Translations under genes and position numbers: made by a program | Notes under the pieces: model-generated | What the model was told of the DNA's origin: nothing | Seen by the model: only the letters and a program-made list of their open reading frames with translations | Databases searched by the model: none | Part shown: positions 32,302 through 45,465 of the stretch, one piece after another | Layout: each line of letters starts with the position of its first letter | Numbering within the stretch: the first letter of the stretch is position 1 | NCBI GenBank assembly: GCA_932521025.1 | Contig: OW051471.1 | Span: 10,416,001-10,480,000, forward strand | Source: Oscheius onirici | Taxonomy: Eukaryota; Nematoda; Chromadorea; Rhabditida; Rhabditidae | Direction: 5' to 3' | DNA length: 64,000 nucleotides

Positions 32302-33515
32302 ATGTCGCCTGTCTGGCTAGCACAGCTACCTCCCGACGACTTACTTCTACTTCGCATTTTGAAGAAGGTATATTTTCCGCTCATTTTTCCAACGCATTTT
32401 GCAGATTGATGCTGCCAGTACACTCCGCAAGCTGTTCTTCACCTGCAAATGGATGAAAGGGCTTTTGGAAGAAAACAAAATGGGCTTGACTCATTTAGTG
32501 GGACAGTTGAAACTTGCTAATAATGCACTGTACATCAGTAATGATTTTCTGACACTGGAACTCGGAGAAGGACAAAGTTTCTCGCAGATAGAAACACTGG
32601 ATCAGTTGGAGCTGTTAAAGGGAATGCGTTTTGCCTCTTTGGACTGTGGATATAGTGACTACAAAGATCGGAACAATAAGGCACTGGCTATTGAATCAAT
32701 GGTACGTTTTTTACAATGGGCATCGCAAACAAATAACGTACGGAAATGTAGTACCCTTTTCAGTGGAAAAGTCTGCTGCCACTCAGCAAAAGCTTCAACG
32801 AACTCGCAGTGTCCTTTGATCTACTGGCTTTACCTCAACCTCCAAAAGAGCATGAAGAGAATGCCCGGACTATTCTTGATTTGGTCAAACCACGCAAGTT
32901 GGTTGTTAACAGCATGGACTTTCTATCTCCTTCACTGGTTCAAAATTCTGGAATCAACGGTAATCACCCTGAAGAATCTGTTACTCCATGGTTCAGCAAA
33001 AACGTTAGTTTTTGTTCATCGTCAACCAAAACATTTTTTCAGGACGACGTCGTTCTTCTTTTCAGATCCTTTGGAGCTGAGAGAGTTATCGTCTCCAGAC
33101 ATTTGTTGGATCAAAGAAATGTCCGCTTCATGATCACACAGAGCATTGGAGATGGAGATTTGTTCAGGATTATTCGGAAATTTTGTGGGGTGAGTAGCTC
33201 TTGAAGTTATGTAAGCAAACATTTCAGAACATTGGAGAGCCGAAAGTTCTCAGACTGACTAGCTTTGAACTGCTACTGTGCAAACCTACCTATTGTTCTA
33301 AGGAATCTGCTCCTCATGAAAACGCCCTCAATTGGCTGACTCACATGGAGACTGGCGCTATTCATACTGAGCGAGACTGCAACTTTATCGAAGAAACGTT
33401 CAGTCTGGAAAGGAGTGTACTGTTTCTATCTCGAGCACTCGAATACTTCATTATTTATCAATACTATGATAAGGAGCGTGCAAGAAAAAAAGTCTACTGC
33501 TGTCTTTATAATTAA
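32302..33515 (+). CDS. F-box-like protein
   Basis: The start (MSPVWLAQLPPDDLLLLRIL) follows an intron/trans-splice-like TTTTTTTAG at about 32280. The first ~45 residues, LPPDDLLLLRILKK-IDAASTL-RKLFFTCKWMKGLLE, have the pattern of an F-box (LP-x2-L-x3-I, then a Leu-rich helix and CKxW). About 340 residues in five exons follow, with repeated hydrophobic-rich segments (LKGMRFASLDCGY, PRKLVVNSMDFLS, ERVIVSRHLLDQR) resembling the irregular leucine-rich or FTH-type C-terminal region of nematode F-box proteins. Expected role from family: substrate receptor of an SCF ubiquitin ligase. The substrate is unknown. The family call is moderate because the F-box is weak. Confidence 0.6.
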
Positions 33516-34051
33516 TTTTTTTCTGAAAATTCTGCAACTGGAATTGGGCACAAACTTCGGTGATACATCCTTTCTGAATTTCATTTCGGCCAAAATAAAC
33601 TTAGGAAAATAAAACAAAGAATACAAAAAACCTTCTGAGCGTGGATCAGCACCAACAAGCCAGTTCTTATTTCCCGAACAGTGCCCCGATCGACAAATCC
33701 TGCCACCGGCACTAGCCGATAGCCATTCTCCTTCTTTCTATCATGTCAGCCTTATGTCTCGACTTACATTCAGCTGTTCTACTGACGACTATTGTCACAG
33801 TTACAGTAATTTGTGCAGTCTGTGGAGTTCCAGGTAACTGCCTGATATTTTTAAAGTCAAGTTTCAGCCTCTGTTTAACAACTATTTCTCTACCGGAAAG
33901 ATCTCTATCCAAGTGTGTTCTTTTCTCGCCTTGTATTGTTTTCCAAAGAACAAGCTCTTAAAGCATTATTATCCTTTATGCGTCTTCAAGAGAATCAAAA
34001 TAGTTGTACACGTATTTTGGGACAGGTCCCGATCACAATTTGGATCACAAG

Positions 34052-36348
34052 TTAGGCTGGTGGCAGAGTTGATGAGAGCAGATGTTGGAGCAAACTAGGC
34101 TGTTCCGAGTGCTCGTGGTGAGCGTGACCATGTCCTCCGTGGTCATGTCCCTCGTGTCCGAATGTGAATTGAAGCAGGGCGATGGTTCCAAAGCCGATGC
34201 CAATAGCTACGAGTTGGAGGAGACTGTCGTGCTCGTTCTCCTTCTCCTGGGCCAGAACTTCGATAAAGGTCACGTACATGAAGGTTCCAGCTGCCATGGA
34301 CTCGAGAATCAATACGGCGCTGTCTTTCGTGATCATGTCAATGTGAGATTCCTGAATGTAGACTTGTCAGGATCGAAAAGATATCAGTACCTGTAAGAAG
34401 GCTCCTAGAATTGAACCAACTGGGGTCATAAGTGAGTAAATGAAGATGGTTGAGATAACTGCTTTCAGCTGAAAAGTGACAATTGGGAGCAGCTCTATCT
34501 CTTTGTCTCTATCTCTTTGTTCCTTATGTCCGTCTATATGTTTTTACCTTTTCCGAATTTCCTCTGGAAACCTGAAGTCCGACTGAAAACGCCTCAATAC
34601 ACTTGTGAAGCAGAAGTGAGATGAAAAGTGCCAAGATTCCATTTCTAGTGTTCTGAACTCCCAAAGCGAATCCTTCAAGCAAAGAGTGGAACGAGATGGC
34701 TACAGCGAAGGTGATCGACTTCAGATAAGTTCCGGGAGACGAAGATAGAGCGTAATTGGTTGATCCCTCCATAACTTTGCTGAAAATGAGTTTTAGGGAG
34801 CTTGTATTGGAGAAACATACTCTAGTGTGGTTCTTGATTGACTGTTGCCGAGTTCCAAAGGCGAGTCGGGAGGAGAACCGTGAAGAGAATGGAGGTCATG
34901 CTGGGAGAATACCTGTAATGCATGTTCTCAGTTTCAAGCAACAGAGCAGGATCTCAAAGACGGTATTTCAATAAACTTTCAAAGTTTGAGGCTGTTTCTC
35001 AGTGTTTCATCTGTTAAAACAAGTGTTCCCCCAACTTTTTTGTCCTATTTCTCTCAAAATCAAAAGTATTTCGGTCTCAAGGACAATATGGTGTAATTTT
35101 TAGCTCAATTTTAGTACAAGTTGCGCGATGTGTCCAAATATGTGTGTGTTTGAAGCGACTTGCTTTTTCTGTTGAAGATCGACTCGATCTGAGGCTGATG
35201 CTCAGTTTGGAGGACCGGGGTCGTAGTAGAGTTCTGGCCTGAAATGAGCGCAGTCCTTTCCATGAACTTTTTTAAAACCGCTAATTATCCAAGCTTTTTT
35301 CAGTGTTCCAACTATAAAAACAAATTGTTGGGAACAGGGATCACCCACGCCATGCGGTCACTGCTGGTTTTTGGTCAAATGATGTCACACTCACCCGTAG
35401 ACAGACTTCTTCTACCAGATAGACGAGAAAGAATCCGATACAGGTGAAAAACTGCGGCCATGGGAAGTCAGCATCTCGGGACGTCTCTTTGACGAATTTT
35501 TCGTATAGACCACTGAAAAACTAAATTGTTACCGATTACTGGACTATATTTCTCTTGTTTTCAGCAGCAAAACTTACTTGATATGTGGAATGACATCCAA
35601 AAAGCAAGTCGCCAAAAAAACTCCTCCGGAAAAGCAGGACAAGAGGGAGAGCCATTTCGCTCCTTGACCATCACGTTTGCCCAAAGCTTTGACTAACTAA
35701 AAGCAAAATTTATGTAGTTGCCGGTGTTTTTGAACCTCTCATTTTGATCTTGTCACATTTTTTTTACAAAAAGTACTTGACACAAACATTATCACGTGGG
35801 ACTTTTTATGTGTAGTGACGATCGTCACCGAGATCAAACAGGGTATCTCCATGGAACAGGTCCCAACTGTTCCTTGTTCCTGCAGAGTCAGAGAAAGAAA
35901 AAATATGGTCGCTACATGACATCACTGGTCTATTATTTGGCAAATTATTGGCCAAATTGACCTGCCTGACAATAAGCTAACTGTAACAGCTAATACTGAA
36001 TCACTCTGTAACCACAGCTCTCTCAAAAAGAAGAGAGAAAACAGAAACTTGACCATTTTCATTGAAATTTGTTTACAACTTGATATCTAACGCAAAAGAA
36101 AAAAAGTTGATTATGCGCGAGAAGTTTCAGCCGATTTCCCTAATCGATCAACTCGTTATGTTTTTGGATAAAGATTTTCTCCAGACAAACTATAACCTTT
36201 AGGTGTCATCATATTGACACCAAAAAAGTCAAAATATGACCATTCCGTTTCCCAAAATATAGCTTACCTTAATGGGAAAGAATCCCGAAATGGCTGTTAT
36301 GAAAAACATCACGATGGCCAGAATCAATTGCAGTAGGAACACATCCAT
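34052..36348 (-). CDS. ZIP-family zinc transporter (SLC39A1-3-like)
   Basis: The start at 36348 gives a first membrane helix (MDVFLLQLILAIVMFFITAI). Next are LSLLSCFSGGVFLATCFLDV (typical TM2 of ZIP1-3), QFFTCIGFFLVYLVEE, then the signature TM4 ISFHSLLEGFALGVQ (the HSxxEGxAxG metal site) and TM5 SLLLHKCIEAFSVGLQ. Last come FIYSLMTPVGSILGAF and ESMAAGTFMYVTFIEVLAQE. The C-terminus carries a His-rich stretch (GHEGHDHGGHGHAHHEH). ZIP proteins import Zn2+ (or Fe2+/Mn2+) into the cytosol across the plasma or vesicle membrane. About seven exons, some introns several hundred nt. No damage seen. Confidence 0.88.
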
Positions 36349-39271
36349 TTTTAGGGATTAAGATAGAAATATAGGGACTATTAGAATCGATGATAGGAAA
36401 CCGTAGCCGAACAGAGAGACACCAGTTTACAGCTGTGTGCGTGGGAATTGGCTAGAATTAGGGAGAGTGGGGAAAGCTGAAAATTGTGGTAAATTTTGAA
36501 AAGATGATGACTTTTATGGGGAAAAAGAGTAAGATAAAAACGGGAAATACTGGAAAAAGGGAGAGGAACAGGTAATCTGGACAAGACTGAGTTGGGTGTA
36601 ACACAAGACACTGATGACGCCGGATTCGCGGGGTGACCATTCGCAATCATCACACGCGGTCGAGAGCGATTGAAAAGAGAATGGAGAAAGAAGTGATCTA
36701 GAACAGTTAGGGTAATGTTTCAACAACTTCAGTTAAGTTTGTCGTTTTCTGTTTTTTCTACTTTTCTCGGACCACAGATATTCTATTCTCTAGTCCGAAC
36801 CGTTAAAACTTTGTCTGGCTCGCGCATTCCAACCGCTACACGATTTAGTAAGTTTGCCTTAAGACTTGAAGAATTGAAGAGATAGGGATAGATTGAAGAA
36901 ATGGAAGAGATGTTAATTGCCGCTTGATTATAAAGAGGAAGGAAAATAAAAGTTCTAGACTACAGTTCACACGTTTTTACGATTTCGGCACGTCATTTTG
37001 CAGAACGAATTTCTAGATTTAAGAAATAATCGGAAAAATTGCATAGATTGAACTGAGAGAGCAGTGGCAGAAGGCGGCAGCACCAAATTAAGGGTCCCAA
37101 TATAAAACTCATTTATTCGTAAATTGGTTAATTGATAGACACTTCCTACGGTTATAGGTGGGACTACGGTCTTTAAAACGCAAAGTTAGATTTTTGTTTG
37201 ATGTGACGATGAAAACCCGAAAGTATCTCTCACCGAACATAAAGAGCCGCTGTTTAAATATAGACCTCAGACTTTGTGGTTCGTATATATTATCGCCTCA
37301 TTGCCTACAACCTTGAAATTTAGGCGAGTACAAGACGTCACGACATCAGTGACAAACTCTTCGAAAACCACCAGGACAGACTTTTATTGGTTACCATGGC
37401 GTCAGTTACCAGTTGGTGACTAAGAAACCTTTACGGGATGTCTTTGAGAAGAGAAACTACAACGTACAGGCGTGGTTCTGTCTCTTTATAAGACTCGAAC
37501 CAAATGACCAGAGTGATGCACAATGTAAGATAACATAAAAGAGATGTGAGGCTCATTTTCTGCAAAAGAAAAGAACGTTTCGTCGTGTTGACTGTTAATA
37601 GGCAAACAAGTTATGCGACAAGAACGTCTATTAGGACAAAGGACAGAATTACTAGAAAACCGATTTTTAAAGGTTTCTCCTAAAAGGGGTAATAAGGCGT
37701 GCTAATTTAACCTTTCAAACTAATGTTCTTTTTCCACTTAAAGACCAAACTAGATTTTCTCGTCGACCTTCTGTCCTTTCAAGCTGTGTTCGTCGAAAGC
37801 ACAAGAAACAAGGAAGATACAATTGGGGAGGAGGAAACGTGACTGGAAGAGGATTTTGAATGGGTTGAGCTCAGCAGAGAGCTGTTACACTAGGGTATAG
37901 GTGATCTGTGGCCGGTTGAGAGTTCCTGCGGGGTGGACGAAGAGTTCCGGAGCACGGGAAAGCTGGGTTAAAGACAGAGACCGACAGAGAGATGTCAAAG
38001 CTAAAAGAGAACTGTTTGATCGCAAAGACGACTCTTTTATTAGTCCCATTTAATTGGTCTCTCGCGCGACTCCGTCTTTCGAAAACTACCATCTCGCAAA
38101 CCAAACGAGAAAGAAATGAACCCATTGTTGTTCGATCTCAGAGATTGCTTCAAGTCTCAAATTTTTCAACTCATCGTATTCAAACTATTTTCAAAACTGA
38201 GCTTTCGACTGATAGAATTAATAAAGGACGACGTTAGATTGCCGAAAACTAACACGATTAGTCGCTGAGAGAACAACGGGGGCTGTTCATTGCCCACCAA
38301 CTTCCGGCCAAATTGAGAAAATAAAGGTATCAAAAGAGTATGGGTCGTCTTAAATACTGCCCAATTTGCTCAGAAAACAGAATGTGAAGTATTGTTAACC
38401 CCAAAAGTGAACGTGATGGATTGTCCTTGAAATCAGAATGACTCAGTGTAAAACTCTGTCACTTTGAAAAACAGCGTCATTTCCGCATGTTAGGTGTCCT
38501 TTTTTTTGATTAGCTGGAGCTGGAAGATATTTCTCACTCTGTAAGCACTTATTTTTGCAGCAATCTAGCAAAAAACATCTTGGAGGCTTCCCTTTTTGGT
38601 CTTCCAAAAGTTTATTTTCCTTCTTTGAACGTTTGATCGGCTACCACGTGGTCATAAAGTGACCAGTTTGTAGTGGATCCCAAAGGTGTCAACGCTACAT
38701 TGTGATTCGGTTGAAAAGTCACGCCATAGTTGGGAGAGAAAAAAGATAGAAGACAAGATCGAAAAGGTACCCTTCACGAGAAAGACAGGGACATTTTGAT
38801 CTAATTAAGGGGGCGAACAGTTGCTACAGAAAAGGTTTCGCCAAAAGTCACAGAGACGCAGAAAAGACGACACCGGAAGACAGCAACTTTTCAGCCCCAT
38901 TTTAAGGACAAATTGTTCACGTGAACCCTCTTCCTCTTGAGCTCAATTGACCGTGCACGCGTAATGGAAGAAAGCTTTTCTTCGTGACCGAGATCAAGGC
39001 TGAGAACCAGCGACAAGAATAGTAGTAGACGAAATGACGTTGATCTGTATTGTGCCAGCGCAACGAGCTGCAAATTTCAAACAGACTCCTGATTCTGTCT
39101 GATTTTGCTGATTTAATTATCGAGAAATGTTCTGCTCTAAATAGGGCTGGGCTTACTCTGGTCAATGAACAAAAACTTTTGCTAAGACGGAAGTCTTTCC
39201 CGATATATGTCCGTCGGTCCGTCGAGCTCGCTCGTTAACACTAAAGTCGGTTTGAAATATTGTTTATTTAT
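36349..39271. other. 2.9-kb intergenic region with no recognised gene
   Basis: Frames up to ~90 codons exist on both strands but none shows a domain, a paralogue in the window or a convincing exon chain. The region lies upstream of the ZIP gene and downstream of the second lectin gene, so it probably contains ZIP regulatory DNA. No hairpin element, tRNA or tandem repeat was found. Confidence 0.4.
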
Positions 39272-40437
39272 TTACCACGTTGGTTATTTTCATGACAGCC
39301 GACATGTGTATAGCTTCTGCAATCTTCAATCATTATTGCTTCATAAAAAAATTCACCTTGCTGACAAATAACCGGCCTCATAAATAGCCCCTTCTCCGTT
39401 TGCCATTGACCATTGAAAACGAATCCTTGAGTATCGCGAACCATCCAGAATGCGCTTCCTTCGTTAGGGTTTGAGTCTTACAATTTTATATTTAAGCAGT
39501 TCTTCAACTAACTTGTCTTATAATTCGAATAACCAGCTACTGTTGTTTGGTCCGCCCAGGTGCAAGCAGAAGTACTGGAAAAAGGACAATAAAGCCCAAT
39601 CCAGGGATAGTTGGCAAGTGATCTCTCAACTTCAGAAAGATCCAGAAAGAATGCATTCAGTTCGGGTGTGTCAATCTTGACTATGTGACCACCGTCATTT
39701 TGACAGAAAGACTCGGCATCTGTGAAGATACGTGGAGTCGGATCCATCTAAAATTCTGTTTTTGAAAATGGTTCTGAACTTTCAAGAAATTTCCCTAACC
39801 TAACCTTATAACATTTGCAGTTGCCACCAAACAGTGTATAATCGCTTTTGCATGTTACTTTCTCTAAAAGAATCTATATTTTTTGCTTTTCAAACAACTA
39901 CCGTCACAAGTTTTTGGTGCCGGAGACTGAATAGGTTTCGCTTCACAAATGAACCCGGCAGGCTCTCCTCCAGTGTGGTCTTGACTAAATAGTCTTTCTG
40001 TAGCTTTAAGTGTAACTTTAACTTACTACCAGTCGGAAGATCCTGGTTTCATATAAGCGTACGTCGAACCACTGAAAGGGGACTCTCCTTGTCCTGGAGC
40101 CCAATTTGTGTAGGGAGATTTGATGCCACTATCCCAATAAAAGGAAAACCCATCGTTTTGGTATCCAATGAAAGTCTTGGCAGTAATGATACTGGACAAA
40201 TAACTGTTCAAAAAACCATTAGAAACAGTGACCAGATAACCGTAGTTCCAGTGACAATAGTCCTGTGCTTTTTCATAGGTAAGTTTGTCTGTCACGGACA
40301 AGTAACACCTAAATCTTAACTCGGAGTTCGGAAAAAACTGCTTACATATCAAAACTGCTGACATAATTGTAGTTTGGTGGACAGTTAGCAGCGACAAAGT
40401 GCAAAAAGGTAGCAGCCAACAATCCGTAAAGCAGCAT
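39272..40437 (-). CDS. Secreted protein with two C-type lectin domains
   Basis: The start at 40437 gives a signal peptide MLLYGLLAATFLHFVAA followed by NCPPNYNYV. Lectin domain 1: KAQDYCHWNYGYLVTVSNGF, TFIGYQNDG, then SPYTNWAPGQGES and GFICEAKP. A Ser/Pro linker leads to domain 2: DAESFCQNDGGHIVKIDTPE, YPWIGLYCP, CTWADQTTV, NEGSAFWMVRD and a Cys near the end (RPVICQQGEF). The tail is QRGK and a TAA at 39272-39274, with overlapping AATAAA signals after it. Six or so short introns. The canonical Ca2+-binding EPN/QPD triplets are not evident, so sugar binding is doubtful. Probably extracellular. Confidence 0.83.
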
Positions 40438-41021
40438 GATTGGCAGTCACTTATTCTGATAATGAATCTGTATAAACAGAAGAAACAAGGCGATAATGAG
40501 GGAAGATATGATACTGTGTTCAAAGGGAAAGCAATGATCTGTGCTTTTTACAAGCTGAAAGATGCTCCAGATCAAGTTTTCAGATCTCCAAACGTGTGGA
40601 AAATAAGTGGAAAACAAGAGATTTGAAAAAAAAGACACGGGAAGGACCAAAAGTACGGGCTGCGAGGTTTCTTTGAACAACACTAGACTGAACAGCCGTG
40701 TGGAGCGTGAAATCAAAACAAGAAAACATGTCAACAAATAACGCAAAACTGAAAAATTGCCCCACGTTGATTTGCGATATTTTTAGATATTTCCTGCCCA
40801 TTGTAAAGTGCTGAAAACCTTACAAGATGGAGGAAAGAACTGGCAGGCTGCTGTTGGAAAATATGGTATCTCATTCTTTCAATTCGATCTGTTTACTCTG
40901 AATACGAAACGTTTGTATAAAATTTTATCTTTTGTAAACATTTTTGACACGCATGGATTTTGAATTACACATAAAAGCTCCATTATACTAACAAATAACT
41001 GATTTTTGACTACACGGATAT
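40438..41021. other. Intergenic, no gene recognised
   Basis: This interval separates two minus-strand genes (upstream of the lectin, downstream of the EGF-like gene). Overlapping open frames have no recognisable content. Confidence 0.4.
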
Positions 41022-42583
41022 CTATACAGCTTCGGCCTTAGCTTTAAGCAAATGCTTCAGCGCCCCGTCGGTAATGACCACGTTCTGTCCTCCCAACATT
41101 GTTCCGATCCTTTTTACCTGCAACATTTTTATATTGCCAGTGAAATCGATACAAACCTCTCTTTTCTTTGCCATCTTTTCGCACCACCAGTAGGTCAAGC
41201 ACATGGGAATCAGCGCCAAGGCTCCAAGGGGTCCGATTTGGTACATCTAAAGCCAGTTGTTCTCTTATAAAAAGTTAAAAATATTACCTTATTATTGTAA
41301 TAAGAATAAACTCTCGTTGTTGTCAGATTCGTGCAGAATTCTCCAATGAAAGGAGGATTGCAGATGCAGTCAGTGCCTCTTGGACTGACCTCTCCATTGA
41401 TACATTCGATATTTTCACAATAATCACCAGTGTAGTGAGGCATACAGTTGCGGCATCTAGGAGAGAATTATAAGCGAGAGTAGGAAAAATACGCTTACTT
41501 TCCATCGGCAAAGCGGAAATAACTGTCACACATCATTTTCTTCTCACAGAAGTCACCGACGTACTCGGGTTCACATTCGCATGTGTTGTCTACTACTTCT
41601 CCGTGGATACAGCTGAAAGATTGCCTATTTGTAGCGAAAACAACTCAGCCAAATCTCTGTTTGTGCTCATAAAAAGTACACAAATGACAACTGGTCAAAC
41701 CGACTCCTGCTAGGCAGTAGGCTGAGCCAGAGAGCTTTGGTAACCACTTTAGATAATGGGAAAACGCGCCCTACGGCCAGCGGTATGCTGTTTTTCGGGG
41801 AGCTGGCTGCTGAACAATTGCTTTTCGGGAGGAGGCCGATTCACAAATACAAGACATTTTCCCGTTGTCTAAAGCGGTTACCAAAGCTCTCTGGCGCCCA
41901 TCATGGATTTCTTAAACTCGTGTTAGAACGGTACCGTTGCGGATGAGATTAGTTCTTTTTCGCATTAGATGCGCTGAAACCCCGGTAATACCGGAGTAAA
42001 TGAGACAGCTCTACCGAAAACGGATCGTTTTTATACAGAAAATTGAACATATTACACTGGAGAGTTACGAGAAAAATATCTCTTACTTACAACTAGTAAA
42101 CCCCTTACCCCACAATGTCTATTCTATACTCTCGGCAGTTTATCATTCGAAAACAGTTTTTTTGTTTTCAATTGCTGCCTGATTGAATGAGGTATCGTTC
42201 CCTGTGTGCTGGCCTTGATGGAAACCTCCGCTGTTTCCTCACGTCACTTTGTTAGGCTGAGGTCAGGAAAGAGGCAATAAGGAAGTTCGATTATGTTTTT
42301 GCATCATTTTAATCCTGTCCTTTTAATTATGCCTCCCTCTTACAGTTGAACAACTGAACACAACAAGACAATCGAATTAGGAGGTCTGTAGAAAAATATT
42401 GTTGGCATTTTAGCCTCAAATCTTTTTTTTACAAAAAAATATACAAAAATGAAGAACTCACACTACGATGTTCCCTTTTCTGTTTGCTCCTTTATGTTTC
42501 AGATCTTGCTCAAAGTTAGGAATTCTCGCAGAAACAATGGTCAGCATAACAATGAGAAAAGACGATATCCTGTAGTCTAGCAT
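41022..42583 (-). CDS. Single-pass membrane protein with EGF-like repeats
   Basis: The start at 42583 follows TTTTCAG|AT and gives a signal peptide (MLDYRISSFLIVMLTIVSAR). After a long intron, exons encode Cys-rich EGF-like segments: CIHGEVVDNTCECEPEYVGD-FC, CRNCMPHYTGDYCENIECIN and CICNPPFIGEFC. A membrane helix follows (YQIGPLGALALIPMCLTYWW), then a short basic cytoplasmic tail (CEKMAKKREVKRIGTMLGG) ending KAKAEAV. Spacing fits type I topology with the EGF-like repeats outside. Partner and function are not evident. The first intron (about 41640-42460) contains a hairpin element. Confidence 0.8.
41727..41893. mobile_element. MITE-like hairpin in an intron
   Basis: About 37-nt terminal inverted repeats with a few mismatches. 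The left arm begins CCAGAGAGCTTTGGTAACC and the right arm ends GGTTACCAAAGCTCTCTGG. The middle ~90 nt is unrelated and non-coding. Confidence 0.75.
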
Positions 42584-45465
42584 ATCTGAAAATGGTGTAA
42601 AACGTGGAGAACAGAGAGATTTAGACAATTTTGCGAGAGCCTCAACACGTTGTTGATACCAATGACAACTGGTGTTCAAAAAGAAAAGAATAAGGTGTGA
42701 TTGAAAAGTACGCTGTCTGATAGGGTCGTCGCTAATGGGAAAACCGCAAAGATGTTACAACGGTCATCAAAGTTCATTCCTTAAAAGGGTCCATTAAATG
42801 GATTTTCCAATCTTCCGAGTCAGAGAAAAAGTTGACTGCTTTTCGAGGTGGTGGGGTGAAAATGGAGGAGAAAAGTCAAGGCCACACTTTCGAACCTAGA
42901 AAGAACAAACAAGCGTGCTGCCAAACGTGTGTAAAAGAAGAAACAAACAGTTCGGAAATCTTATTTTGCATGCATGGATGAGCATCAGTACATTTAAATG
43001 TCGTCGAATTGTTGATACACATCACATACGTATAGATTTAGACGTCGGAATAGGGTTTTGATGTGATCGACAAGATTTTAAAATTCGGGTTACAGAGTTA
43101 AGTCTTCAACTGATTTTGTGGCAGTTCTCGAAAGAAAACTGAAAATTGTCGCATGGTTAGAAGTAGCTGAAATGGCACGTATTTAACAAAAACGAGCAGT
43201 CCGGATAGAAACAGCTCGAACTAACTTCTAGAAAATGGTTCATAGAATCGGTTTGAAAAACACTTTCGACGCTAAAAAAAAAGGTTTTTTTTGCTTTGAA
43301 AAATAAATGGTGAAAGAAAAACCTGTTTCTTTACGAGTTCAAGAATGTTCAAACCGGCAAATCAAAGACGAACAGTCTGTTTGCTAATGAAGAGAACACA
43401 GTTAAAGAAGAGCCACTGCCGCTACAATGATCGTAACAAATCAGGTTTATAGCGACTGGAGAGAATTCAGCGAAGGGCAACAGACGATTTAAAGGTCGCG
43501 CAAAGTTTTGGGACGACGGACGGGACTGTCGCCAGTAAGTGATGACAGCAGGCGACCGCATACATCGGGAGCGATCTTTCAAAAACATTGGCTTTTCCCT
43601 CTCCTTTTGTAGTTTTATTTCATGTTCTTCAATTTATTTTTTAAACAAAAGCTTAAAGCAAAAAAGGACCTGTAACAGTGATTCATCAAATTACTTCAAA
43701 TGCGCTGCGCAAAGTCGAAGTAATTTGTCGCGTGGAACACATTGTGATAAAGAAAAGGAGAGATGGAATCCACCTTTGGTCACATTGTTGTTCGATTGTG
43801 GTTCACTGGCTTCTTGTAATGTAAAAATGGTCATTGATCACAGTTTGTTTGTTTGTGATTGTGATTTTCAGAATAACGGTCTGATTTGGCATGTATTAAA
43901 ATACAAATTCCTTACGATGTATCCAGTAACAGCCATTTTGAAGTCTATGCCGAAAGTTAGCTGGGACAGATGGTGAACAATCGAATTTTTCCACTCTGCA
44001 ACACAACGAAATGTCTTAGATTCGGTCATGATTGTTACTTGAGGAGAACCGATAAAGAGGAAATTGTTTGACTCACATCAGCGAGTTGAACAGTTTTAAG
44101 AGAGTAACATTGATTGCTTCGGTTGTAATTCTCGACTAAGAACATAGATCAGTTTCCTTTAATGTCGTATCAAACATCATTTTCAACTTTTTGGAACAGG
44201 CTCTCTTGAAAAATTCTGAACTTTGAAAGTGGAAAAACGCCCACTCGTCTTCCGGGGTCATTTCCTTGTCATAATTGTTTCGAGACTGACTTCAACTAAT
44301 TCGTTTTCAGCGCCCGCAAAACTTCGACACAATAAAGTCGGAGAACAGAGTCGTAACCACACTTTTTTCGTGAAAAGTCATTACGATTGCAGCAGGAACG
44401 GTCAGAAAACGGTTGCACTTGTTTCACGAACATTTGTTTTTCTATCCACCAGTTTTAGAGGTCATTTCCTAGAAAAGAGAACTGAATTTGAAGCCGTCTG
44501 GAGGTCAGATGACGGCTACTCGTCTTGTGACACCAGGAGTCAGAGCAGTGTTCTGAGCTTCCGTGTATGATGTTTTTACCGAGTCCAAAGACGGAGAGCA
44601 CAAAACTGTTGGGTACAGGAGACTCCTTCCAACTGCAGTTTTATCTTTGTGCTGCAGCTAAGACGTCTACAGGTTCTCCATAATTTTTCCTCAAAAATCG
44701 TGATCAATGAGGTTTCTAGGGCTATCGACCATGCCCAGTCTAAATATGATAAAAATGAAGTTCGCCCTCTTACAAGCTGTAGGATACGATACCGATAGCG
44801 GCGTTGCCGGCCATCTTGTTTCAATATATGTTCATGCTTCCGTCACGTTTTTTATTCATTACTACCATTTTTTTGTCTGTCCTTTTATTCTTTTTCTCTC
44901 CCTGATTTTTCGGGAAAATGTAAAAAAAAACTCGCTTACTAATTTCCAAGAAAACTCTGGATGAGTAATTTTGAGTTTCAGACTCATAAATGATCTGGAT
45001 TTTCTATTTATGACGGATACTTCTGCAAATGATATCGGAAACTGTTGTAATTTTTATTTCACAACTCTGTTTAACTCAAACGCGGTGAAAAAAGACCAGC
45101 AAAGCTACAGTCCCCAGCAGCACAATCAAGGGCTAATTCGTTCACACACAGGTGTCAGCCAATTGAAGCAATCCAAAAAAGCATAACTTCCTGCTGCTTA
45201 CTCAAATGAGCTTCACTTCTTCCTCCTCACAAAGGCTGTTAGTCCTTTGTCCGTTCCTCAGATCTACATGACTTTCTCTTGAGGGACTCATTAGTGTCCC
45301 ATTTGAGCAAATACGCTCAAAAAGTGAGGACGAGGGGCGGCGCTTGGATTCCCGGCTGCTCCAGGGCAGTCAGTCTTATTTTGTATGCAGCCCGGCTTGC
45401 AGCTTCTTTTCCGAACAGCCAGTTCTATTAATAGTCTTTTTAATTGCAGCTAGCGAGATCAGACG
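42584..45465. other. 2.9-kb intergenic region with no recognised gene
   Basis: Divergent interval between the EGF-like gene (minus) and the small secreted peptide gene (plus), so it holds both promoters. A 145-codon plus-strand frame at 43539-43976 has no domain, no signal and a composition like its surroundings, so I do not call it. A GC-rich patch near 45320-45390 is the only compositional feature. Confidence 0.4.

Noticed and set aside
33743-33961. Short plus-strand ORF with a hydrophobic start (MSALCLDLHSAVLLTTIVTV)
   Set aside because: Splicing at the visible donor/acceptor leads to a stop within a few codons. There is no family and no support beyond a hydrophobic stretch.
34082-34396. 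Plus-strand ORF of 104 codons
   Set aside because: It is antisense to the last exon of the ZIP transporter, whose motifs are unambiguous.
43539-43976. 145-codon plus-strand ORF
   Set aside because: No domain, no paralogue, and composition like the surrounding intergenic DNA.
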